Both the position numbers and the translations under genes were made by a program. This document shows positions 53,837 through 61,275 of a stretch of 64,000 nt of DNA, piece after piece (the stretch's first letter is position 1; every line of letters begins with the position of its first letter). A model generated the notes under the pieces. It worked only from the letters and a program-made list of their open reading frames with translations, was not told where the DNA came from and searched no databases. This stretch comes from Ignavibacteriaceae bacterium (GTDB taxonomy: Bacteria > Bacteroidota > Ignavibacteria > Ignavibacteriales > Ignavibacteriaceae): contig JABWCL010000015.1 in assembly GCA_013360295.1 (NCBI GenBank), positions 1-64,000 on the forward strand. The letters run 5' to 3'.

Positions 53837-54190
53837 TAAAGATCTCCTTAAGATAGTTAATTGTGAAGAGGGAATTAACCCTCGTTGATTTATTATATTG
53901 AGTTAGTAAATCTCTATAAGAAAATAATCGTTTATCTTTTTAACATACTTACTTTATATAAAAATGTCAATAAAAAAAATCCGTAAACCAAAATTATTTT
54001 GGCACGCTTTTTGCCGACGGACACGGGCTTAATCCGCCCGCGGCCGGATGCTCAGCGGGATGAATCCCGCAGCGGATTTTAGCGGCCGGAAAGCGGGGAT
54101 CATTTTCTGCTATACTCAAAAATTAATTTGTTAATTACTGAAATTTTATTTAATCTTTAGTGGTATACATAATTACTCATTTATTAAATC
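53837..54190. other. Intergenic region between divergent T9SS and TPR genes, with hairpins
   Basis: 354 bp holding both promoters. A perfect hairpin GCGGGAT-GA-ATCCCGC is at 54055-54070 inside a longer GC-rich palindromic stretch (about 54027-54095; CGGCCGG at both ends). It resembles a dispersed palindromic repeat. The rest is AT-rich. Confidence 0.5.
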
Positions 54191-54667
54191 ATGAATGGAT
54201 CCCAGACAGCATATAAAATATTCCGCCGGGCGTATGAGAAACAGATGGACGGACAAATTGAAGAAGCGATCGATTTGTACAAAACCTCCATCAGCCTCTT
54301 CCCGACTCCGGAAGCGCATACTTATCTCGGATGGGCTTACAGCATGAACGGGCACTATCGCGAAGCGATAAGTGAATGTATGCAGGCGATCGAACTTGAT
54401 CCCGGTTACGGCAATCCGTATAATGACATCGGCAGTTACCTGATGAGCCTTGATGAATACGATGAGGCGATCACCTGGCTTGAGAAGGCGATCAGCGCGG
54501 AAAGGTACGAGCCGAGGCACTACCCGTATTTTAATCTTGGCCGAGTATACGAATTAAAGGGGATGTGGTGGGAAGCGCGGGAATATTATTACCGGGCGCT
54601 TGAAGTAAACCCCGACTTCGAAGCCGCCAAACTCGCGGTCATCAAACTAACCTCGCTTATGAATTAA
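54191..54667 (+). CDS. TPR-repeat protein
   Basis: 158 residues made of about four tetratricopeptide repeats (DGQIEEAIDLYKTSISLFPT; AHTYLGWAYSMNGHYREAIS; NPYNDIGSYLMSLDEYDEAI; PYFNLGRVYELKGMWWEARE), no signal peptide, so a cytoplasmic protein-protein adaptor. Function and partners unknown. It is convergent with the Trm112-like gene; an AT-rich inverted repeat lies between them. Confidence 0.9.
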   Translation: MNGSQTAYKIFRRAYEKQMDGQIEEAIDLYKTSISLFPTPEAHTYLGWAYSMNGHYREAISECMQAIELDPGYGNPYNDIGSYLMSLDEYDEAITWLEKAISAERYEPRHYPYFNLGRVYELKGMWWEAREYYYRALEVNPDFEAAKLAVIKLTSLMN

Positions 54668-54765
54668 AAATTAAGAATGAAGAATTAAAATGAATGTGGA
54701 TATTCTGAGAGACTATATTTTATTGGGAGTTTTTAATTCTTAATTTTTAATTCTTAATTTTAATT
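54664..54765. terminator. AT-rich inverted repeat between convergent genes
   Basis: AAAATTAAGAATGAAGAATT (54667-54686) can pair imperfectly with TTTTAATTCTTAATTTTTAA (54731-54750). The same AATTCTTAATTTTTAATTC-type sequence lies at the 3' ends of the genes stopping at 48233 and 56419. It may act as a two-way terminator, or be a dispersed repeat that settled there. Confidence 0.4.
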
Positions 54766-54973
54766 ACAATCTTCCGTGTTTTTTCATTACGTTTTCCCAC
54801 TCGTTTATATCCATCACTTCTGATTCGTCTATAAGCATCACGGGGATGTCGTCGTCGATGCGATATTTACGCCTGGTGTTCCTGTCGGTGGAGATGAGGA
54901 AATTTCCTTCCAGCACCAGATCGGCTTTGGTTTCGGGGCAGCAGAGTATATCAAGCAGTTCTTTTTTAATCAT
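54764..54973 (-). CDS. Trm112-family protein
   Basis: 69 residues with the Trm112/YcaR pattern: LLDILCCPETKADLVLEGN at the start and RRKYRIDDDIPVMLIDESE at the end. Members are small partners of methyltransferases or other enzymes. The second pair of zinc Cys residues is missing, as usual for bacterial members. ATG 54973. No methyltransferase gene is adjacent. Confidence 0.88.
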   Translation of the reverse strand: MIKKELLDILCCPETKADLVLEGNFLISTDRNTRRKYRIDDDIPVMLIDESEVMDINEWENVMKKHGRL

Positions 54974-55145
54974 CTTTTTTTTTCTTTATCATTCAATGCA
55001 AATATAATTAAAACGTTGATTTTTGTGTGGGCGATTAATCGGGGATATTCAGAAATTCCCTCTTCCGATTTGAATTGAAAACCAGCAGGCCAGTAATTAG
55101 ATTACCGGAAATTTTCTCCGGATTTTTTCATAATTATTGAGTAAT

Positions 55146-55946
55146 ATGAAACCATTTGTCCTGTTCCTGCTGATTTCCTTTGCTTTAAATGCTCAGGAAG
55201 TATATGAACCAGAATCCAAATTAATGGGGAAACGGCATCTGTACTCAGAAGCTACGTCAAAAATTTACTTTTACATTCATTTTATATCCGCGCGGTACGG
55301 AAAGAAATTTGAAGACCCGAAAGTACAGGCTGAATTTGAAAAACAGGAGTGGTATAAAGTTAATGACTCCTACAGCGATAATGTGCTTAATGATACTGAC
55401 AGGAAAAACATACAATTCCTCACCTCACTGCATAAGTCAATATCCGAAAACACCGGGCGCTTAAGAAGTATGTCGGGAAGCCTGACCTGGGAGAAACCGG
55501 TAATGTTCCTTGAGAATGATCCAGGGCAAAAGTGTGAGTTTAATGTGACCAGAGACGGGGACGATTTCCTGATTGAGTACCGGTTTCTGGATCAAAACGG
55601 AGAATATTTTAAAGACAGTTATCAGTTAAGCGTAACTGATTTTGAAGATGAATGGGGAGGCTACCCTTTCGGCGGAGTTTACGAAGCGATTGCCCGGAAT
55701 TACGAGTTTATAAATATTGAGTTTGTTCCGGATGACCTTAGTGAGCGGAATATAATTGAGTGGTATATGTCAGCCGGGGATTTAAGTTTTGAAGACGCTG
55801 CAGGTAAGTACAGGGAGATTGAGGGGTGGTTAAACCAGTTCAAAGGGGAGAAGTATTTCAGCGGCAACAGGAACGACTTTAGCTTTCCGGCGGAGTATTT
55901 ATACGTTCCCGCGGAGAAGGCTTTTGTGACTGTTTATCACCCTTAA
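55146..55946 (+). CDS. Exported YARHG-domain protein
   Basis: 266 residues from ATG 55146, which puts the signal peptide (MKPFVLFLLISFALNAQ) at the very start; a TTG three codons earlier is in frame. About residues 30-85 match the YARHG domain: HFISARYGKKFEDPKVQAEF, then QEWYKVN and LNDTDRKNIQFL, with Tyr in place of the usual His. The rest is acidic, with no recognised domain. Periplasmic or surface protein of unknown function. It is followed 58 bp later by a small unknown gene on the same strand. Confidence 0.75.
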   Translation: MKPFVLFLLISFALNAQEVYEPESKLMGKRHLYSEATSKIYFYIHFISARYGKKFEDPKVQAEFEKQEWYKVNDSYSDNVLNDTDRKNIQFLTSLHKSISENTGRLRSMSGSLTWEKPVMFLENDPGQKCEFNVTRDGDDFLIEYRFLDQNGEYFKDSYQLSVTDFEDEWGGYPFGGVYEAIARNYEFINIEFVPDDLSERNIIEWYMSAGDLSFEDAAGKYREIEGWLNQFKGEKYFSGNRNDFSFPAEYLYVPAEKAFVTVYHP

Positions 55947-56004
55947 AATGTGAAATTCTTTTTTTATTTTTAATTGTGTTTTTATTCATAATACAGGAAA
56001 ATTT

Positions 56005-56247
56005 ATGTCCCTGACTCCAAAAGAAATAAAATTTGAAGAAGAAATCAAGATACTTAATGGAATATATTCCGATATGCTTGAGGCCATCCACGCGAAACCT
56101 GATACAACCAACGTGGAGGAACTTAACAACTATTTCGGAAACGTTTACGGAATACTGAACCGCACCGCACTGCGGGTAAAAGATATTAAAAATTTACTCG
56201 AGAGAGATAAGAAATTCATTCACGAAACCTGGAACGCGCCGGCTTAA
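56005..56247 (+). CDS. 80-residue soluble protein of unknown function
   Basis: 80 residues, helical and charged (LTPKEIKFEEEIKILNGIYS; DIKNLLERDKKF), no signal peptide or membrane helix. AGGAAAA precedes ATG 56005. Probably co-transcribed with the YARHG gene. Family not recognised. Confidence 0.6.
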   Translation: MSLTPKEIKFEEEIKILNGIYSDMLEAIHAKPDTTNVEELNNYFGNVYGILNRTALRVKDIKNLLERDKKFIHETWNAPA

Positions 56248-56282
56248 TCAATGAACAATGATCAATGACCAATGATCAAAGT
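56248..56282. repeat. ATGATCAATG-type short repeats after the 56005 gene
   Basis: AATGATCAATGACCAATGATC-like copies directly follow the stop codon, as at 48070-48110. Dispersed repeat or recombination relic. Confidence 0.45.
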
Positions 56283-56418
56283 TTCATTTCGTAGCGGGAA
56301 ATATCATTCTCCGCGTGTAACTAATTCAGAGAACAGGGATTAGTGTCAGTAATGGTAACCGGTTAAATTGCCGGGCTTGGTAATTTAATTTCTCTGAATA
56401 ATTATTAATTCTTCATTC

Positions 56419-57801
56419 TTAATTTTTAATTATTTTTTTGATCCACTTGTCAATCTCATCCGTCAATCTGAAATTAAATTTACTAAAATACTGAACGGTC
56501 AATCCTTTGTTCTGGACTTCAAAACTCTCTTTCATATTGCCGGTTAAGAGCATACTATGGTTTGTGCCGGGGAGGAAAATGTACTCCGCTTTGCCGGGGT
56601 TATATGTGTTAACAATATCAACTATCGTTTCGTGCCCGAATGAATCCATCACTTCAAAATCACCTTCACCGAATATGGAGAGAACGTAACCTCTTGTCCT
56701 GCTCCAAGATTCCGTCATATTAAGATCCTGCAGAGACTGCTGGAACTCAAGGCTCCGGGTGAAGAGCATTCCGTCTTCATCCAGCATAAAATCCCGCTCA
56801 AGAAGGCGTTTGTATTCCGGATTCGCGGTAAGTTGCTTTATATTTTTCTTCTCAATCAGCATTTCGAATAACAGCCGGTGGTATATCTTTATGTCATTTT
56901 CTGATTCAATATAATCAACTCCAAAACCCGGATTCTGGAACCGGAGCATCTTTATAAGGTATTCAAACCAGGGGAGATGATCGGTACCGTAAACTATAAC
57001 CCCTTTTATATTTGTTTTTTCGGCAATAAGAGGCGCGACAATCCCGCCCATCGAGTGGCCGAATATAAACGCGTTATTACTGTCTACAAATGAATATTTT
57101 TTCATATACTCAAATGCCGCTCCGAATGCTTCTGTTTCGGTCAGGATGTCCATTGTGAAGCAGTCGGGAGTATTAATGCAGTCACCGACTCCGGGTTTCT
57201 CCACCCGCATTACCGCGTATCCTTTTAGTGTAAGCGTATCCGTCAGTTGTTTGTAAGGATGAAGCGGCGAGAGCCCGTCAACGGTTGTGCAGGTGTAACC
57301 CTGTATTAAAAGTATCGCGGGCAGTTTTTCTTTTCCGAAGGGTTTTGTAACTATTGAACGCAGCCAACCGCCGCGGAAAGGGACTTTATCATAGATCACT
57401 TCAAACTTATCTGACTTTTCAAATTGTTTCCCCGTGACTTTACCTTTTGCCGTGCCCGCCTTCCCTTCACGCTGATATTTAACTGTAATATCATCGCCTT
57501 CCCTGAGTTTGCGGATTGCTTTCTGAAGCTTGTTGTTGCCGCCTATTACAGCGCCGTTTATTTCCGTAATGATATCACCGGCTTTGAGTCCGCATTTATC
57601 AGCGGTGGCTCCTTCTACTGTGCGGGCGATAACCATTCCCGCGTTAATGTTCACACCCGATGCTTTTGCAAGGGAATCACTAAGTGGCGACAACTGCGCC
57701 CCTAGCACGCCGGTTCTGCGCATCTCCTGGGAGTAGGTATCAGGGGAGAGAATCAGAGAAATGAAAAGTATTAATAACGATGTTCTTAATATGCCGGACA
57801 T
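56419..57801 (-). CDS. Exported PDZ-alpha/beta hydrolase fusion
   Basis: 460 residues. Signal peptide 1-24; PDZ domain about 30-110 (LGAQLSPLSD; GATADKCGLKAGDIITEING); alpha/beta hydrolase about 135-455 with nucleophile Ser near 249 in FGHSMGGIV, the oxyanion region LLIQGYTCTTVDG, and likely acid and His in GEGDFEVMD and LPGTNHSMLL. It should be a periplasmic esterase or peptidase whose PDZ domain recruits substrate. ATG 57801 lacks a strong ribosome site. An AT-rich repeat marks its 3' end. Confidence 0.9.
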   Translation of the reverse strand: MSGILRTSLLILFISLILSPDTYSQEMRRTGVLGAQLSPLSDSLAKASGVNINAGMVIARTVEGATADKCGLKAGDIITEINGAVIGGNNKLQKAIRKLREGDDITVKYQREGKAGTAKGKVTGKQFEKSDKFEVIYDKVPFRGGWLRSIVTKPFGKEKLPAILLIQGYTCTTVDGLSPLHPYKQLTDTLTLKGYAVMRVEKPGVGDCINTPDCFTMDILTETEAFGAAFEYMKKYSFVDSNNAFIFGHSMGGIVAPLIAEKTNIKGVIVYGTDHLPWFEYLIKMLRFQNPGFGVDYIESENDIKIYHRLLFEMLIEKKNIKQLTANPEYKRLLERDFMLDEDGMLFTRSLEFQQSLQDLNMTESWSRTRGYVLSIFGEGDFEVMDSFGHETIVDIVNTYNPGKAEYIFLPGTNHSMLLTGNMKESFEVQNKGLTVQYFSKFNFRLTDEIDKWIKKIIKN

Positions 57802-58162
57802 AAAGCCTAACCTGTTATGAAATATTTCAAAACAGAAATATAAAGAATAGCGGGGAGAGATGTTTATAAATTTTTGCTAAGTTAAACTCCCGGGCAACCT
57901 TGGTTGCCGTAAAATTCTTTTCTCCTTTTCAGCCGCAGAATTTGTGAGGGCCTCTAAATTAAACTAAAGGGACTCAGCGATCCGAATCACAAGTCCGCTT
58001 TGTGATGACTTTTCATTGATAATTGTGCTGGAAGTTACTAAATTTGCTATACGCTTGCCGCGGAGGTTGGAGAGAAGAAACATAATAAAGTTATCCCGCG
58101 GACGGCAAGCCGGCACAGTTACTGTTCTTGAGTTATTAAACAAATAATTTGGAAAAACTTAG
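57802..58162. other. Intergenic region between divergent hydrolase and T9SS genes, with hairpins
   Basis: 361 bp. Hairpin GGCAACC-TT-GGTTGCC at 57893-57908. A larger interrupted inverted repeat, GCTTGCCG (58053-58060) with CGGCAAGC (58103-58110) plus inner CCGCGG copies, lies about 50 bp before the ATG of the plus-strand gene and may affect its expression. No gene. Confidence 0.5.
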
Positions 58163-61100
58163 ATGAATAAACTGTTTCTCTTATTGGCGCTATTCCCGTT
58201 GTCCCTGCAATCGCAGCCCTCGGGGTTTACCAAAATGCTTATTCCCCGGTTCCAATACGAACACGACTTTATGGCAACACAGTTTCTTCAACTCTCAGAA
58301 AGCACACACCTGTTTTTCTACCTGACATCCGATAACCAAATATATCAGACTAAAAGCACAGACGGAGGCAATAGTTGGAGTGTGCCCAAATTTATTGATT
58401 TTGGACGGATAGATCACCCATATGACGCCTCAAATTTCTCGGCTTACAAAGCAAAAACCGGCAGAATATTTCTCGCTTATCGTTTAGACTATACAAGGTA
58501 CCGTTACTCGGATGACGAGGGGGAAACGTGGCAATATAAAAACGATCAGTACTTCAGGATCGGTACAACCACAAGGGCATCTCACACCCTTCCATCCTCC
58601 GGTGTTTTGTTTCAATCTTCCGGATCGCCTTTGATTTATATTTTTTCTTACAACTTAACGCGCCTAAGTTATACTATATCTCAAAACGCCGATACGGTGT
58701 GGGCGCCCTATGTTAATATAATAACCTCCTGGCCGGGGAAGAAAATAAAAGAGCCTGGCCTGGTAATACAACCCTCCGGAAAGTGGATTTGCAGTTTCAG
58801 GGCGTATGACACGATCGCCAACAATCATTCGGTATACCTGTTGTCGAGTACCGACAACGGCGCCACCTGGCCGAACCCTTCTCCCGTATTTACGGAAGAG
58901 ATATCGTTCCATCGGCTGATAAACAAACCGGACGGTCAATTATATTTACTATATACAAAAATAACTGATTCAATTATCGCGGGCTCAAGAATCCTGCATA
59001 ATCACGATATTTATTACCGCGCAAGCACCGATGACGGCGCCACCTGGAGCGCGGAAACGAAGATTACCCGCTACCCATACACGGATTTTAATTTCTGCGT
59101 GAGCCGTTTCAATGATAATATTAACTTCGTTTTCGCGAGTCTGAGGGACAGCATATATAGTGCCAGTACGCTTGCAGACGGGTGGAAGCACTATATATAT
59201 CGCCCCGGGGTTTATCGCGGTATCCTGAGCGTTACACCTGACACAGACTATCCCCCAATACTGATACGGGAGAGGTGCGTCAGGGCGGACTCCGTTAAAA
59301 GCCCGTTTATCTTTCAGGCGCAGGTCGTGGGCGACTCCAATTATGTTGTAAACGGAACCATTATTCAGAGCGCGGGAAAAACAATTACATTGCCGCTCTA
59401 TGACGACGGACTGCACCACGACTCGCTGGCAGGCGACGGCATTTACGGGAATGTGGCCGGCGGAATTATCTATCCCTTCGGTTCCGCAAGTATACAGGGC
59501 GGTTATAAAATTTCGGTGAGCCGCCACTCTGCAACGGCTCTCAGCGGCGAATTGAGTTATTTGAATTTCTCGGGGGTCACACCGGTTAAATCAGCTTCGT
59601 TCGACATAAACAACCTTTATGTTCCTCTCCGGCACGATGTGTTTACCGGTGACGGATGGCTGTATGACAGTGTTTCTGTTATTTTTAATTGCGGCTTTTA
59701 TCTATCGGGGATGGCTAACGGCAGTCTATGGGCGAACGGACTATTATCTCCCGCATTGACGGAAGACTATATCCCCGGGCCGGTCAGGGATTATCCGGGT
59801 TCCGGGTCCCTGTTTATACTGCGTTCGTCAGATCCTCCTTTTAGTAAAAGCTGGCAGGAATGGAGACTTGCCGTTGCAGACGGCGCTTCGTTTTATGACG
59901 GCGACAATGATGGTATTTATAGCCCTTTCGATAAAAACACCAACGGCTCGTGGGATTCTGATGAAGACCGCCCCGATCTGATCGGCGATTTTACCGCCTG
60001 GACGGTTATGAATGACGGAAGGCTCCCCCGGGACCGCAGATTCAGCAATTCTTATCCACTCGGTATTGAAGTTCAGCAAACCCTTTTTGGATGGAGTGGA
60101 ACCGGAACGCCGCTGGAGAACAGTTTATTTATTCGTTACCGCATTATTAATAAAAGCAAAAACTACGAAAGGCTTGACAGTGTATATTTTACAATTGCCA
60201 CAGACCTGGATCTCGGGAATTATAGTAATGACCTTCAGGGCTGTGATACTTTACTAAACCTTGGGTATGCTTATGATGCTTCGCCGGATACTCCTTATTG
60301 GGCGGTGGGCGCATCCTCGGGAGCCGCGCTTGTGCAGGGGCCGGCAGTGTTTTTACCCGGCATTACTTTTACTGATGTTAACGGTGACGGGAAATATCAG
60401 CACGGTACCGATATACCCCTTGATTCCGCCTTTAATCACAACGGAAAATACATCGGAAAGAATATATTACCGGGCGCGGTAAATCTGGCAATGACTTCTT
60501 TTCAGCCAATTTTCCGCTCTCATCCAACCCACGGCGATCCGTATCAAATAGAATCCGTCCGATACTATCAATTGGGAGGTATGCTGATTGGGGGATCACT
60601 GTTTGATTTATGCAATTCCAATTTCTGGATATTCAATCCGCCAGAAACCTGTTCCTCAGCAAACAGAGTTTTTCCGTTATCAGGGAATCCTGTTGACAGT
60701 ACGGGTTGGTTAAGCTCAATAAAAATAGATGTACGTGACTGGGTTAATTCAGGGCCTTTTACACTATTTCGGAACGAAACGGTAGATATTATTTCCGCTT
60801 ACAGTGTGGGGCGGCACTCCTCCAACACTCTTGCCTCAGTAGATGAACTTAAAAATAATATCAGGTATTTAACCGGTTTTTATAATGATAACTTCACGCA
60901 GTCAGGTTTGCCCGAAACGAACAGCAGCAAAAGAGGAGTGGGATTCTCTCTCGGAGATAATTATCCAAATCCGTTCAATCCTGTTACAGTGATTGGTTTC
61001 AGCATTCCGATTGCATCAGATGTTTCGTTAAAAGTGTTTGATATTCTCGGAAGGGAAATTGCGGATCTGGTTAACGAGCATAAAACCTCGGGATACCACA

Positions 61101-61201
61101 AGGTTCAGTTCAATTCCTCGGGATTGGCGAGCGGAATTTATTTTTACCGGATAAAAGCAGGAGAGTTCACACAGATCAAAAAAATGGTTATAGTAAAGTA
61201 A
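58163..61201 (+). CDS. T9SS-sorted secreted protein with sialidase-like Asp-box propeller
   Basis: 1012 residues. Signal peptide 1-17; N-terminal propeller (about 20-370) with Asp boxes STDGGNSWSVP, SDDEGETWQY, STDNGATWP and STDDGATWS, the pattern of sialidase-type exo-enzymes, although no catalytic residues could be assigned. A region of about 390-870 contains dockerin- or calcium-like Asp/Asn loops (DGDNDGIYSPFDKNTNGSWD) and DVNGDGKYQHGTD. The C-terminus is a type A sorting domain (LGDNYPNPFNPVTVIGFSIP, VFDILGREIADLVN, SGIYFYRI). GGAAAAAC precedes ATG. The next gene encodes a close paralogue. Confidence 0.9.
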   Translation: MNKLFLLLALFPLSLQSQPSGFTKMLIPRFQYEHDFMATQFLQLSESTHLFFYLTSDNQIYQTKSTDGGNSWSVPKFIDFGRIDHPYDASNFSAYKAKTGRIFLAYRLDYTRYRYSDDEGETWQYKNDQYFRIGTTTRASHTLPSSGVLFQSSGSPLIYIFSYNLTRLSYTISQNADTVWAPYVNIITSWPGKKIKEPGLVIQPSGKWICSFRAYDTIANNHSVYLLSSTDNGATWPNPSPVFTEEISFHRLINKPDGQLYLLYTKITDSIIAGSRILHNHDIYYRASTDDGATWSAETKITRYPYTDFNFCVSRFNDNINFVFASLRDSIYSASTLADGWKHYIYRPGVYRGILSVTPDTDYPPILIRERCVRADSVKSPFIFQAQVVGDSNYVVNGTIIQSAGKTITLPLYDDGLHHDSLAGDGIYGNVAGGIIYPFGSASIQGGYKISVSRHSATALSGELSYLNFSGVTPVKSASFDINNLYVPLRHDVFTGDGWLYDSVSVIFNCGFYLSGMANGSLWANGLLSPALTEDYIPGPVRDYPGSGSLFILRSSDPPFSKSWQEWRLAVADGASFYDGDNDGIYSPFDKNTNGSWDSDEDRPDLIGDFTAWTVMNDGRLPRDRRFSNSYPLGIEVQQTLFGWSGTGTPLENSLFIRYRIINKSKNYERLDSVYFTIATDLDLGNYSNDLQGCDTLLNLGYAYDASPDTPYWAVGASSGAALVQGPAVFLPGITFTDVNGDGKYQHGTDIPLDSAFNHNGKYIGKNILPGAVNLAMTSFQPIFRSHPTHGDPYQIESVRYYQLGGMLIGGSLFDLCNSNFWIFNPPETCSSANRVFPLSGNPVDSTGWLSSIKIDVRDWVNSGPFTLFRNETVDIISAYSVGRHSSNTLASVDELKNNIRYLTGFYNDNFTQSGLPETNSSKRGVGFSLGDNYPNPFNPVTVIGFSIPIASDVSLKVFDILGREIADLVNEHKTSGYHKVQFNSSGLASGIYFYRIKAGEFTQIKKMVIVK

Positions 61202-61239
61202 CGGGGAAAGCGCGTTGCATTTTCGTTTTTTTTTTTTTG

Positions 61240-61247
61240 TATATTTG
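61240..61247 (+). promoter_or_regulatory. Candidate -7 box (TATATTTG) of the 61276 gene
   Basis: TATATTTG matches TAnnTTTG and follows a run of 13 T residues; the ATG is 29 bp downstream. It suggests that the second paralogue has its own promoter in the 74-bp gap. Confidence 0.45.
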
Positions 61248-61275
61248 TTGAACACACTCATAATAAGGTTACAAT

